DNA from: CBDFNN01 sp965250215
GTDB taxonomy: Bacteria > Bacteroidota > Rhodothermia > Rhodothermales > DATKEJ01
Direction: 5' to 3'
Assembly: GCA_965250215.1 (NCBI GenBank)
Contig: CBDFNN010000004.1
Coordinates: 3,906,001-3,970,000, forward strand
DNA: 64,000 bases
Positions 26,170-35,835 of this stretch are shown here, one piece after another. A program made the translations under genes and the position numbers. Below the pieces are notes generated by a model. The model was given only the letters and a program-made list of their open reading frames with translations, was not told the DNA's origin and did no database searches. Numbering within the stretch: the stretch's first letter is position 1; the number at the start of each line of letters is the position of its first letter.

Positions 26170-27776
26170 ACGGCGACTTCGAGATTATTTTCTTGAGTTT
26201 CAGACTTACCAAGGGGAGGTAGTCCTGACTTCAAAAGATAATACTGAATACCATCGGCTAAAGCTTTCCAACTTGCCTCAAGAATATTGGTAGAGACCCC
26301 AACTGTACTCCAGCTTGTCCCGGCCGCTTGGAGAGTTACGAGTACTCTGACGCAGGCCGCCGTTCCGGCCTCTGGTGTCAGTACTCTGACCTTGTAATCA
26401 GCCAACATGAGCTGTGATAAGCTTGGATAAAATTCCAGCAAGGACTCAACGAGAGCCTCTGCCATGGCATTGACAGGGCCATTTCCTTCAGCAGCCACCA
26501 TCTTCTCCTTACCTCCAACTTGAACACGAAGAGTTGCCTGGGCGTGATCAAACTCCCCGTCGTTCTTCTCACTTTGGACACGGGCTCTTTTCAATTGAAA
26601 GTAGTCTGTCGCTTCGCCTTGGATCGTTCTGAGAAGTAATTCAAAGGAAGCTTCTGCACCCTCAAATTCATAGCCGAGATGCTCGAGCTCCTTTATTCTT
26701 TTGACGGCCTTCTTTGCAGCATCCGAATCCGAAAGGTCAATATCCATTTCTTCAGCTTTGTAGCGGACATTGCTTTGCCCAGAGAGATCGGAAACCAATA
26801 CACGTCTTGCATTTCCGACGATACTCGGTTCGATGTGTTCATAAGCGCGAGGCTCTTTCATCACTGCTGAAACGTGAATACCTCCCTTGTGAGCGAATGC
26901 GCTTCTACCTACATATCCCGTTCTATCTACCGGATCTAAATTGGCGACTTCGTCGACAAAGTGAGAAAGCTCTCTCAATTTCGATATCCGATCTACCGGT
27001 ACACATTCGTGCCCCATTTTCAATTGTAGGTCAGGGATAACAAGGCATAGGTCTGCGTTGCCGCATCGTTCACCTATGCCGTTGATGGTCCCTTGCACAT
27101 GCGATGCTCCACCTTCAATGGCCATTAAGGAATTGGCCACTGCGCATCCACTATCATTGTGCGTATGAATACCAACTGGTATATCAAATTTTTCTACAAC
27201 TACTTCGACGAGGCGTTTAATCTCGCTCGGAAGAGTTCCTCCATTGGTATCGCAAAGGACCAGCACGGAGGCGCCGGCCTCCGACGCTGCTTGCAAGGTC
27301 TCAATGGCGTAATCTGCATTGTCTTTATAGCCATCGAAAAAGTGCTCCGCATCATAAATGACTCTCTTTCCTTTGCTGTGGAGATAAGCCACAGATGAAG
27401 AAATCAGATCTAGATTTTCTTCCAGACTGACGCCAAGTGCCACTTCAGCGTGCAATGTCCAGCTCTTTCCAAAAATGGATACAAGAGGTGTTTCTGCCTC
27501 TAAAATCGCGGTTAGATTGGGATCGTTTTCCGGAGAGAAGTCCTTTCGACGCGTCGAACCAAAAGCACAAATCTTTGCGTGATTCCAACTTTCTTTTTTG
27601 GCCAAGTCAAAAAATTCTTTGTCCTTCGGATTCGAACCCGGCCATCCGCCTTCGATTATATCGACGCCGAATTCGTCCAGCTTTTTCGCGATACGAAGCT
27701 TGTCCAGTGCACTCAGGCTGACATGCTCGCCTTGCGTACCATCTCTAAGAGTCGTGTCAAATAATTCAATCGTCAT
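26166..27776 (-). CDS. cimA: (R)-citramalate synthase
   Basis: Condenses pyruvate and acetyl-CoA to citramalate, the first step of the threonine-independent isoleucine pathway. Length is 536 aa. The HMGL-type barrel opens with ELFDTTLRDGTQG (motif at 7-15) and contains CDTNGGTLPSEI and GIHTHNDSGCAVANSL. The CimA-type features EGGWPGSNPKDKEFF and DRTGYVGRSAFAHKGGIHVSA separate it from LeuA, and a LeuA-dimer-type regulatory domain follows from about 410. It is in the operon after leuD (38-base gap), and a separate LeuA is present upstream, which supports the CimA call. No ilvA is in the window. Confidence 0.92.
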   Translation of the reverse strand: MTIELFDTTLRDGTQGEHVSLSALDKLRIAKKLDEFGVDIIEGGWPGSNPKDKEFFDLAKKESWNHAKICAFGSTRRKDFSPENDPNLTAILEAETPLVSIFGKSWTLHAEVALGVSLEENLDLISSSVAYLHSKGKRVIYDAEHFFDGYKDNADYAIETLQAASEAGASVLVLCDTNGGTLPSEIKRLVEVVVEKFDIPVGIHTHNDSGCAVANSLMAIEGGASHVQGTINGIGERCGNADLCLVIPDLQLKMGHECVPVDRISKLRELSHFVDEVANLDPVDRTGYVGRSAFAHKGGIHVSAVMKEPRAYEHIEPSIVGNARRVLVSDLSGQSNVRYKAEEMDIDLSDSDAAKKAVKRIKELEHLGYEFEGAEASFELLLRTIQGEATDYFQLKRARVQSEKNDGEFDHAQATLRVQVGGKEKMVAAEGNGPVNAMAEALVESLLEFYPSLSQLMLADYKVRVLTPEAGTAACVRVLVTLQAAGTSWSTVGVSTNILEASWKALADGIQYYLLKSGLPPLGKSETQENNLEVAV

Positions 27777-27814
27777 GTTGTCGTCCGTCTAAAATAAAAG
27801 TCGGCGTGTTCAGA

Positions 27815-28375
27815 TTATTTAATCAAGCCAGCCTGTCTCGCGTATTCGAAAACATTTCCAGCCTCAAGAATCGCAGCCACTTCACCCAATGGATTCAAAG
27901 CAAATGATTCTCCGGTCGTTACATTTTTCAAGGTGCCGAGGTCAACATCGAGCTCCAATTGATCACCGGTTCGAATTTTCTCTACCAGTCTTTCGCGAGT
28001 CTCGAAAGGAATAACAAAACCTCCATCGATCGAATTCCGATAAAATATCCTTGCATAGCTTTCCGCGATGACCGCTTTGCAACCTGCCTCAGCCATTGCA
28101 AAAGGCGCATGCTCGCGAGAGGAGCCACAACCGAAGTTGCTTCCTCCAATCACAAAGGTAAACTCGCTCAGGTAGGCATCTGGCGGCGTGAAAGGAACGC
28201 CTCCCTTTGGTAATCCTTGATCCGGAGATGGGACTCCAGAGAATGCATAGCGTCCGTACAGTTTTCTTTCTTCCGGTTCTCGTTGGCTATACACGAGATG
28301 CTCAGCGGGAATGATTTGATCTGTGTCGATAGCGTCACCTGTTACCCAGGCTTTTCCTGAAATAAATTTTTCCAT
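27815..28375 (-). CDS. leuD: 3-isopropylmalate dehydratase small subunit
   Basis: The small subunit carries the swivelling substrate-recognition domain. Length is 186 aa. GKAWVTGDAIDTDQIIPAEHL and GSNFGCGSSREHAPFAM are the family signatures. Its ATG overlaps the leuC stop by one base (TAATG). With LeuC it isomerises 2-isopropylmalate and probably also citramalate made by CimA. Confidence 0.95.
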   Translation of the reverse strand: MEKFISGKAWVTGDAIDTDQIIPAEHLVYSQREPEERKLYGRYAFSGVPSPDQGLPKGGVPFTPPDAYLSEFTFVIGGSNFGCGSSREHAPFAMAEAGCKAVIAESYARIFYRNSIDGGFVIPFETRERLVEKIRTGDQLELDVDLGTLKNVTTGESFALNPLGEVAAILEAGNVFEYARQAGLIK

Positions 28376-29667
28376 TATACCAAGACCTCTCTAGGATCTG
28401 TTATGCTTCCGCTCAAGGCCGATGCTGCCACGGTCAGAGGCGAGGCCAAAAAGACAGATGCTTGTTTTGAGCCCATTCGTCCTGGGAAATTCCGATTGGT
28501 CGTTGAGATCACAACCTCTGTGTCATGCGTTCGACCGAAAGTATCAATCGGGCCACCTAGACAGGCAGCGCAGCTCGACTCGCCAATCTTACAACCAGAA
28601 GCCTCAAAAATGTCGTAGAGCGATACGCCGTCAACATATGTGTCATGTAAACGTTTGGCGGTTAGGGTCGTTGCCGGCACGATGTAAGTGTCAATCTTAA
28701 CTTCCTGACCCTTCAATATTTTTGCAGCCGCATGGAAGTCTTCTAGCTTTCCCCCTGTGCAAGATCCGATGTAGGCTCGGTCCAATCTAGTCCCTTCGAC
28801 TTCTCTTACTGTAGCTCGATTGTCTGGTCTATGGGGTTTTGCAACAACAGGCTCAATCTTCGACACGTCGTACTCTCGGACAGAATGATAGACGGCATCA
28901 GCGTCTCTATAAACTGGCTCAAAATCCACGTCGGTTCTTTCCCGCACATAGTCCAGAGTTGCTTGGTCAGGCGCTATGATCCCAGACTTCCCACCTGCCT
29001 CGATGGCCATATTGGTCAATGTCATTCTCTCTGGAATGGATAGATCGTAGACAGCTTGCCCGTCGAATTCTAGGGTCCTATAGGTCCCACCATCACAGCT
29101 AATGTCTCCGATGATATGCAGGATGAGATCCTTGGCCATGATGTAAGGCGGAAGCTCTCCCGTAAAGACAAACTTCATGGTCTCCGGAATTTTAACCCAA
29201 ATCTTTCCCGTTCCCATGATTAGGGCAGCGTCTGTGTTACCGACACCAGTTGAGAATAGACCAAAGGCTCCTGAGGTGCAGGTATGGCTATCAGTGCCAA
29301 TCAAGACTTGACCGGGTCTGTTGAATCCCTCCTCAGCCAATCCCATGTGGCACACGCCGATATATCGGTCTGTTCCAACATCGTAGTAGTGTGGCAGGTC
29401 ATGTTCCGCCGCAAACTCCCGTAGAATCTCGACATTCCGATTGGCGTGATGATTCTTAGTAAAGATGTAGTGATCGGGCATGATCACAAGTTTCTCTTTG
29501 TCCCACACCTGAGCATCTGCGCCAAATTCTCTCTTGAATATCCCGATTGTCGGTGGCCCACAAACATCGTGGGTCATCAAAACGTCAACATCTATCCAGA
29601 CATTCTCTCCGACGGAGACCCTGTCTCGACCTGCGTGCTGAGCGAGTATTTTTTCTGTTATTGTCAT
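28375..29667 (-). CDS. leuC: 3-isopropylmalate dehydratase large subunit
   Basis: Aconitase-family large subunit with a 4Fe-4S cluster, 430 aa. GTDSHTCTSGAFGLFSTGVGN and the cluster cysteines in YIGSCTGG and CAACLGG are visible. The compact length and RDRVSVGENVWIDVDVLMTHDV fit the LeuC2/HacA-like branch, which often acts on several 2-alkylmalates. This is in keeping with shared use by LeuA and CimA products. The ATG is directly preceded by a CTGGATA/CTGGATT/CTGGGTT heptamer array rather than a Shine-Dalgarno sequence. Confidence 0.93.
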   Translation of the reverse strand: MTITEKILAQHAGRDRVSVGENVWIDVDVLMTHDVCGPPTIGIFKREFGADAQVWDKEKLVIMPDHYIFTKNHHANRNVEILREFAAEHDLPHYYDVGTDRYIGVCHMGLAEEGFNRPGQVLIGTDSHTCTSGAFGLFSTGVGNTDAALIMGTGKIWVKIPETMKFVFTGELPPYIMAKDLILHIIGDISCDGGTYRTLEFDGQAVYDLSIPERMTLTNMAIEAGGKSGIIAPDQATLDYVRERTDVDFEPVYRDADAVYHSVREYDVSKIEPVVAKPHRPDNRATVREVEGTRLDRAYIGSCTGGKLEDFHAAAKILKGQEVKIDTYIVPATTLTAKRLHDTYVDGVSLYDIFEASGCKIGESSCAACLGGPIDTFGRTHDTEVVISTTNRNFPGRMGSKQASVFLASPLTVAASALSGSITDPREVLV

Positions 29668-29688
29668 CTGGATACTGGATTCTGGGTT
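29668..29688. repeat. Heptamer array abutting the leuC start codon
   Basis: CTGGATA, CTGGATT and CTGGGTT are three direct units. They lie immediately next to the leuC ATG (29665-29667), replacing the usual ribosome-binding region. Confidence 0.7.
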
Positions 29689-29745
29689 CTTAATGCTTGA
29701 TTCATGTCGTCTACGATTTGCAATTAACTTTTCTTTACTCTCATT

Positions 29746-29766
29746 TTCTAGATTCTAGAATCTACT
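29746..29766. repeat. Heptamer array running through the leuA stop codon
   Basis: TTCTAGA, TTCTAGA, ATCTACT. The complement of the leuA stop (CTA, 29762-29764) sits at the same position in the third unit as CTA in the first two. Read on the coding strand, TAG recurs at 0, +7 and +14, which puts a stop in all three frames. Confidence 0.75.
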
Positions 29767-31378
29767 CCTCCGCTGCTCCGAATGAACCCATGACCCCAGT
29801 GGTCGCAAAATCGACAGCCTGTTGGGAGCCGATTACGATCTCTCTTTTGTTGAGCGCCGCGATGTAAGCTCTGGCTGAGGCTTCCAAAACATCGGTATGC
29901 TGAGCTTTACCTGTATAAATCGTTCCAGCTTCATCCACATGGACTGTCACCTCTCCGATGGCATCAGATCCCACGTCTGCTGAATGAATTTCATAGTCCT
30001 TTAGCTTAGAGGCTCTTCCGACTGCATAATCGATGGCCTGATAAATAGCTCCAACCGTTCCGTCTCCAGTCGAAGATTTCTCGACTACAATACCTGTTTT
30101 GGTGTTTCGAATACTGACTTCTGCCGTGGGCTTACCTTCCTTAGGATCAAGCACACGCATACTCAACAATTCATAGACGGGAGCCGTGTCAGGCATTTCT
30201 TCTCGTCGAACTAGGTGACGAAGATCACGATCTTGCACTTCCTTCTTGCGATCGGCTAGAGCAAGAAATCGCTCATACAGTTCTTCCTTGTCACTTGTTG
30301 GATCACTTAATCCTAGTTTTTCGAGACGACTAAAGAATCCATGTCGACCTGAATGTCTTCCTAGTCGAATCTGCTCAGGAATTTGCCCAACATCTTCAGC
30401 TCGCATGATTTCATAGGTCTCCCGACTTTTTAGGACGCCGTCCTGATGAATCCCAGCCTCATGTGAAAAAGCATTCCTTCCGACAATCGCCTTATTCGGT
30501 GCAACGGGAAATCCTGTTGCTACCGAGACCGCTTTGCTCAAACGTGTTAGAAGAACAGAGTTGATTCCTGTCTCGACGCCATAATGATCAGATCGAACAC
30601 GTAGCGCCATAACCAATTCTTCAAGCGAGGCATTGCCAGCTCTCTCACCGATGCCGTTAATAGTACATTCCACTTGACGTGCTCCACCCTCGATAGCAGC
30701 CAAGGAATTCGCAACGGCTAGCCCCAAATCGTCGTGACAATGCGCTGACAGAACAACTGGAGACCCTCCATCAAGGAGACCAGCGATGGTCTCAAACAAA
30801 TTCTTGTATTCAAGTGGTGTGCAATAGCCTGTTGTATCTGGAATATTTATCGTCGTTGCTCCGGCCTCTATAGCGGCATGCAAAACTTCCTTTAGATAAC
30901 CCAAATCGGTACGCCCAGCATCTTCGGCGGAAAATTCGATATCGTCCGTATAGCTTTTAGCCTGGGCAATGGATTCAACAGCCATTTTGATGACTGTTTT
31001 GCGTCGTTCATCCATCGTAGCACCATAGCGGGGGCTACTAAACTTGGCTGCAATGTGAACATCACTCGTTGCAATGAATGTATGTATTCTCCTTTTTTCT
31101 CTAGACCCAAGAGACTCGCCTGCCTTCTGAATATCAAGCTCCTTGGCTCGGGCAAGAGCGCAAACAACGACATCAGGGACCTCTTCACAGATAGTCTGGA
31201 CGGCATCGAATTGAGCCGGAGATGAGACGGAAAATCCGGCCTCCAGAACATCTACACCGAGCTCGGCCAGCTTATGAGCCAGCTTAACTTTCTCGTTCAC
31301 AGTCATGGAAGCCCCAGGGGCTTGCTCTCCATCTCGGAGTGTCGTATCAAAAATGACGACTCTTTGTCTGTCGCTCAT
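29762..31378 (-). CDS. leuA: 2-isopropylmalate synthase
   Basis: Committed step of leucine synthesis (2-oxoisovalerate plus acetyl-CoA). Length is 538 aa. VIFDTTLRDGEQAPGASM (DTTLRDGEQ at 11-19), INIPDTTGYCTPLEY, LSAHCHDDLGLAVANSLAAI and the linker GRNAFSHEAGIHQDG are diagnostic. A regulatory LeuA dimer domain covers about 400-520 (leucine feedback in the family). It starts 21 bases after leuB. A 94-base gap to leuC carries heptamer arrays at both ends. Confidence 0.96.
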   Translation of the reverse strand: MSDRQRVVIFDTTLRDGEQAPGASMTVNEKVKLAHKLAELGVDVLEAGFSVSSPAQFDAVQTICEEVPDVVVCALARAKELDIQKAGESLGSREKRRIHTFIATSDVHIAAKFSSPRYGATMDERRKTVIKMAVESIAQAKSYTDDIEFSAEDAGRTDLGYLKEVLHAAIEAGATTINIPDTTGYCTPLEYKNLFETIAGLLDGGSPVVLSAHCHDDLGLAVANSLAAIEGGARQVECTINGIGERAGNASLEELVMALRVRSDHYGVETGINSVLLTRLSKAVSVATGFPVAPNKAIVGRNAFSHEAGIHQDGVLKSRETYEIMRAEDVGQIPEQIRLGRHSGRHGFFSRLEKLGLSDPTSDKEELYERFLALADRKKEVQDRDLRHLVRREEMPDTAPVYELLSMRVLDPKEGKPTAEVSIRNTKTGIVVEKSSTGDGTVGAIYQAIDYAVGRASKLKDYEIHSADVGSDAIGEVTVHVDEAGTIYTGKAQHTDVLEASARAYIAALNKREIVIGSQQAVDFATTGVMGSFGAAEE

Positions 31379-31399
31379 TGTGCTTGCTCGTTATTGTGA

Positions 31400-32470
31400 T
31401 TATCCTTCACTTAGGTCAATGATGACAGCCGTCAACATTTCCTCTGTGCTTACTTTTGTGTGTCCTTCGTGCGCTAAGTCGGTAGTTCTCAAACCATGAG
31501 CTAGGACACTTTCTACCGAGTTTCTAATCGAACCCGCCGCGTCGCCCTCGCCGAGGGCATCGAACATCATGGCAACAGAGAGAATCGCTCCAAGGGGATT
31601 TGCAATCCCTTTTCCAGCGATGTCTGGCGCTGAACCATGAACCGGTTCAAAAAGCCCAACCTTCCCACCTAAACTTGCTGAAGGCAACATTCCCAGAGAA
31701 CCGGGTAAGGTTGCGGCTAGATCAGACAGAATATCGCCAAAGAGATTTCCGGTCAGTACTACATCAAATTGCCTCGGATTGAGGACAACTTGCATTGCCG
31801 CATTGTCGATATAAAGAAAATCTAATTCCACCTCTGGGTAAAATGAGTTTCTAAATTCCGTGACGACATCTCTCCAGAGCTGAGACACGATGAGAACGTT
31901 TGCTTTGTCAACAAGCGTTACCTTCTTCCTCCGTTTGAGCGCCCATTGAAAGGCAACTTCTGAGATGCGAACAATTTCATCTCTGGTGTAGACCATACTT
32001 GAAACGGCATGATCTAACTCTCGAATCTGTGGCTCACCAAAGTAGATTCCACCGGTCAACTCGCGGACAATTAGCATGTCCGCTCCTTCCACTCTGTCGT
32101 TTTCGATTGGCGAATTCGCTACAAGTGAGCTGGGCACTGCAACCGGTCTCAAGTTGGCAAAGGTACCCAGAGCCTTTCTCATCGCCAGAAGTCCAGACTC
32201 TGGTCTTTGAGCGCCTTTGAGGTCGTCCCATTTGGGTCCACCGATGGCGCCCAAGAGCACGGCATCTGATGACAATAGCGCATCTCGAGTATCATCTGGA
32301 AAGGGTTCTCCACTTTCATCGATGGCGACACCGCCTATGGGAAAGGACTCAATTTCAAGGGCAAAACCATGAAGCCTAGCAACTTTCTCTGCAACCATTA
32401 AGGCAGCTTGTACTACTTCCGGTCCGATGCCATCGCCCGGAAGTGATGCTATTTTGTAGGTCCTTCCCAC
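31400..32470 (-). CDS. leuB: 3-isopropylmalate dehydrogenase
   Basis: NAD-dependent oxidative decarboxylation of 3-isopropylmalate, probably also of the citramalate-derived substrate. The GTG at 32470 overlaps the ilvC stop by one base and gives 356 aa starting GRTYKIASLPGDGIGPEVV. The frame stays open further upstream but inside ilvC. LGAIGGPKWD, ESGLLAMRKALG, ELTGGIYFGEP, DKANVLIVSQLWRDVV and EPVHGSAPDIAGKGIANP are family signatures. Confidence 0.95.
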   Translation of the reverse strand: MGRTYKIASLPGDGIGPEVVQAALMVAEKVARLHGFALEIESFPIGGVAIDESGEPFPDDTRDALLSSDAVLLGAIGGPKWDDLKGAQRPESGLLAMRKALGTFANLRPVAVPSSLVANSPIENDRVEGADMLIVRELTGGIYFGEPQIRELDHAVSSMVYTRDEIVRISEVAFQWALKRRKKVTLVDKANVLIVSQLWRDVVTEFRNSFYPEVELDFLYIDNAAMQVVLNPRQFDVVLTGNLFGDILSDLAATLPGSLGMLPSASLGGKVGLFEPVHGSAPDIAGKGIANPLGAILSVAMMFDALGEGDAAGSIRNSVESVLAHGLRTTDLAHEGHTKVSTEEMLTAVIIDLSEG

Positions 32471-33471
32471 TATACCTCTACAGTTTCTTCTTTTCGAAGC
32501 CAAGACATCATAGATCGCAGTTTTCTTCCTACAACCTCGACAGGATGGTTCTTTGAATTCGCTCGCAACTCTTGGAATTTTGATCCACCTGCTTCGCATT
32601 CAGCAATCCACTCTCGGGCGAATTCTCCAGACTGAACTTCTTCAAGAATCTTCTTCATCTCCTTCTTGGCAGCTTCCTTGATGACTCTCGGGCCTCTGGA
32701 ATAGCCACCGTATTCAGCCGTTTCCGATACACTATAATTCATGTATTCGAGACCACCTTCGTAGTAGAGGTCTACTATGAGTTTTAACTCATGGAGGCAT
32801 TCGAAATAGGCAAGCTCAGGGGGATAGCCAGCTTCCGTAAGCGTTTCGAAGCCAGCTTTGATCAGAGCTTCTGATCCTCCACATAGCACGGCCTGCTCTC
32901 CAAAGAGATCGGTTTCCGTTTCGTCCTTGAAATTCGTTTCGATAACCCCTGCCTTGGTACCACCAATAGCGTCAGCATAGCTGAGAGCCTGAGCAAGAGC
33001 TTGGCCGGATGGATCTTGATGAATGGCTACTAAACATGGAACGCCTTTCCCCTCTTGGTACACCCTTCTGACGAGATGACCCGGCGACTTTGGCGCGACC
33101 ATGAATACATCTACATTTGCCGGGGGTACAACCTGATCGTAGTGAATCGAGAATCCGTGTCCAAAGCCGAGTGCATTTCCCTCCTCTAAATGATCCTTAA
33201 TATGATCAATGTAAACGGCTTTATGATTTTGGTCTGGGACCAAAATCATAATGGAGTCAGCCCAGGCGGCGGCTTCGGAAATGGGCATCACCGTCAGACC
33301 AGCCGACTGTGCCTTGCTTGCGGAGGACGATCCTACCCTAAGTCCAACTACCACATCAACACCAGACTCCTTCAGATTCAAGGAGTGAGCATGGCCTTGA
33401 CTTCCGTATCCAATAATGGCAACTTTTCGTGATCGTATCAGACTTTTGTCTGCTTCGTAGTGTACTTGCAT
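32470..33471 (-). CDS. ilvC: Ketol-acid reductoisomerase (class I)
   Basis: NADPH-dependent isomeroreduction of acetolactate or acetohydroxybutyrate. Length is 333 aa, the short class I form. The Rossmann motif AIIGYGSQGHAHSLNLKESG is near the N-terminus, and the knotted C-terminal domain includes the metal-binding FKDETETDLFGEQ and YFECLHELKLIVDLYYEGG. It starts 23 bases after ilvN and overlaps leuB by one base. Confidence 0.97.
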   Translation of the reverse strand: MQVHYEADKSLIRSRKVAIIGYGSQGHAHSLNLKESGVDVVVGLRVGSSSASKAQSAGLTVMPISEAAAWADSIMILVPDQNHKAVYIDHIKDHLEEGNALGFGHGFSIHYDQVVPPANVDVFMVAPKSPGHLVRRVYQEGKGVPCLVAIHQDPSGQALAQALSYADAIGGTKAGVIETNFKDETETDLFGEQAVLCGGSEALIKAGFETLTEAGYPPELAYFECLHELKLIVDLYYEGGLEYMNYSVSETAEYGGYSRGPRVIKEAAKKEMKKILEEVQSGEFAREWIAECEAGGSKFQELRANSKNHPVEVVGRKLRSMMSWLRKEETVEV

Positions 33472-33494
33472 CGATGCGTTTCTTTGTGTTTAGG

Positions 33495-34070
33495 TTAGTT
33501 TCCGTAGATCAGCTCTCGCTTCATTGCGACGCGTCCACTTCTTGCAATTTCATCTATGTGATAGGGTGCCATCATTCCGACAAATGCATTGACTTTCGTT
33601 GCGGGCCCCGTGACTTCGACCGTCATTGAGTCGGGTTTTATATCGACTACTCTCCCGCGGAAGACATCACAGATGTCCTTGATCTCAGCACGTGATTGCT
33701 TGTCATATCTCACCTTGACTAGACAAAGCTCGCGTTCTACGTGCTCTATATTTGTCAAATCCTCGACTTCTAGGGCATCTACTAATCTTCCTAGCTGCGA
33801 TACAACTTGACTCATTTTCCTGTTGTTGCCTCGAGCAACTAGGGTCAATCTCGAAAGCGAAGGATCATTAGTGGGTCCTACGGTAACGCTCTCCAAATTA
33901 AAGTTGCGCGCCGAGAACAGGTTGGTCACGCGATTCAAAGCTCCGATGGAGTTCTCCAATAGAACAGAAATCAGGTGTCGCTTTTCGACTTCCTTCTCAT
34001 CCTGATTTAGCGGTTGACCGGCTGCCTTTCGTCGAACGATCTGTTGCGGGGTTAGGGTTTCAGTTGACAT
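33495..34070 (-). CDS. ilvN: Acetolactate synthase small (regulatory) subunit
   Basis: The 191-aa protein has an N-terminal ACT domain (HLISVLLENSIGALNRVTNLFSAR, starting near residue 30) and a C-terminal ALS_ss_C domain (EVTGPATKVNAFVGMM). In the family it confers valine feedback inhibition and activates IlvB. It begins one base after the ilvB stop, so translation is probably coupled. The N-terminal extension of about 28 residues is longer than in many homologues. Confidence 0.95.
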   Translation of the reverse strand: MSTETLTPQQIVRRKAAGQPLNQDEKEVEKRHLISVLLENSIGALNRVTNLFSARNFNLESVTVGPTNDPSLSRLTLVARGNNRKMSQVVSQLGRLVDALEVEDLTNIEHVERELCLVKVRYDKQSRAEIKDICDVFRGRVVDIKPDSMTVEVTGPATKVNAFVGMMAPYHIDEIARSGRVAMKRELIYGN

Positions 34071-34071
34071 A

Positions 34072-35835
34072 TTAATCCTCTTTAAAACGCTCTGTGATCA
34101 TGTCTCCCGTTGCGGCACCAGCTGGCACCATGGGAAAGACCATCTCTTCTTTGATAACTTTAAATTCCATCAGGACGGGTCGATCGGTGACTTGCCAGGC
34201 CTTCTCGATCACATCATCGACTTCCTCCGGCGAGGAAGCGCGCAATCCGACGCAGTTCATTGCTTCGGCTAGCTTTACGAAATCTGGGTTAGTGTCCGTC
34301 AAGTCCGTATGACTGAATCGATCCTCAAAAAACAGCTCTTGCCATTGTCGAACCATGCCAAGAAAAGAGTTATTTAGAACAACGATTTTGATGGGCAGTT
34401 TGTGCGCCGCGGCAACACTCATCTCTTGAGCATTCATAACGAAACCTCCATCACCGCTGATTGAAATCACTGTGGTCCCGGAGTCCTTGATTCCGAATGC
34501 AGCACCCATCGCAGCGGGCATTGAAAAACCCATCGTGCCGAGTCCTCCAGACGTAATGTGTGTGCGGGGTTTCTTGTAGGTAAACCACTGTGCCGCCCAC
34601 ATTTGATTCTGACCGACGTCCGTGACTACAACCACATCGCCTTTGCACTTCTCGTCAAGCTTCTGGATAACGTATTGCGGTCTGAGCTGCCCATCACTCT
34701 CGAAGCTAAGGGGACATTCGTCCTTCCAAACCTGGATCTCCTCTAACCACTTCGGATGACTCGATTCGCCAACCTGAGGAAGCATCTCCTCTAATACGGT
34801 CCTGAGGTCACCGATGATCGGACAGTCTGCGTGAATGTTTTTTGAAACGCAAGAAGGATCGATCTCGATGTGAATGACCTTAGCATGCGGAGCCCAGGCT
34901 TCAAGCTTACCTGTGACGCGATCATCAAATCTTGCTCCCAGGGCAATAAGAAGATCACAGTTTTGAACAGCTTGATTGGCGTACCACGTCCCGTGCATTC
35001 CTAACATTCCGAGGGACAGCGGATCGTCCTCTGGGAATGCACCTAATCCATGAAGTGTCGTGGTGACAGGGATTCCGGTCCTATGGGCAAGTTCGGCTAC
35101 AAGCTCGGATGAATTTGAATTTATCGCTCCACCGCCAGCGTAAATCAATGGCTTTTTAGCGGTTGATATCCATTCCAAAGCCGTCGCAATCTGTTCACGA
35201 TCGATGTCGCCCACTTTCCAATATCCTCGAGGAATATCTTCCTCACTAGGATAGCTAAATTCGTGGTGTTGAAAAAGAACGTCTTTTGGAAGATCTACCA
35301 CAACTGGACCTGGCCTTCCTGTCCGAGCCACATGATAGGCCTGCTTTACTACGGAGGTCAGATTCTTGATATCACGAACTTGATAACTGTGCTTCGTAAT
35401 ACTTCGTGTTACACCAATAATATCCGTCTCCTGGAAGGCATCGTCGCCGATCAGATGTGTAGGAACTTGTCCGGTGAATACTACGATGGGAATGGAATCC
35501 ATAAAGGCGTCTGCAATCCCAGTCACGCAGTTCGTAGCACCAGGTCCGCTTGTTACCAAGACAGTTCCAACTTTACCTGTCGCTTTAGCATAACCTTCGG
35601 CTGCATGCGTCCCCCCTTGTTCATGTCGAACAAGAACGTGCTTGAAATTGGGTTTCACCCGGGCCATTTCGTCATAGATCTTTATGACGGCTCCGCCGGG
35701 ATGCCCAAAAATGATTTCCACCCCTTCAGCATCAAGGGCCCGCACGAGAATTTCAGCCCCGTTCATCTGAACTGGTTTTTCGGATTTATCCTGCCCATTC
35801 TGGCTAGCCTTTTTCGTTGCTGTTGCCTCACTCAT
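34072..35835 (-). CDS. ilvB: Acetolactate synthase large (catalytic) subunit
   Basis: A thiamine-diphosphate enzyme making acetolactate or acetohydroxybutyrate. Length is 587 aa. GAEILVRALDAEGVEIIFGHPGGA opens the Pyr domain; the activating glutamate lies in LVRHEQGGTHAAEGYA. The ThDP motif is GDGGFVMNAQEMSVA...VVLNN. It overlaps the ilvD stop by 8 bases. The first 25 residues (MSEATATKKASQNGQDKSEK) are a charged extension. Confidence 0.97.
   Translation of the reverse strand: MSEATATKKASQNGQDKSEKPVQMNGAEILVRALDAEGVEIIFGHPGGAVIKIYDEMARVKPNFKHVLVRHEQGGTHAAEGYAKATGKVGTVLVTSGPGATNCVTGIADAFMDSIPIVVFTGQVPTHLIGDDAFQETDIIGVTRSITKHSYQVRDIKNLTSVVKQAYHVARTGRPGPVVVDLPKDVLFQHHEFSYPSEEDIPRGYWKVGDIDREQIATALEWISTAKKPLIYAGGGAINSNSSELVAELAHRTGIPVTTTLHGLGAFPEDDPLSLGMLGMHGTWYANQAVQNCDLLIALGARFDDRVTGKLEAWAPHAKVIHIEIDPSCVSKNIHADCPIIGDLRTVLEEMLPQVGESSHPKWLEEIQVWKDECPLSFESDGQLRPQYVIQKLDEKCKGDVVVVTDVGQNQMWAAQWFTYKKPRTHITSGGLGTMGFSMPAAMGAAFGIKDSGTTVISISGDGGFVMNAQEMSVAAAHKLPIKIVVLNNSFLGMVRQWQELFFEDRFSHTDLTDTNPDFVKLAEAMNCVGLRASSPEEVDDVIEKAWQVTDRPVLMEFKVIKEEMVFPMVPAGAATGDMITERFKED

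Noticed and set aside
32471..32599. Extended leuB start at 32599
   Set aside because: The extra 43 codons lie within ilvC and encode unrelated residues; the GTG at 32470 gives the normal LeuB N-terminus and operon spacing.
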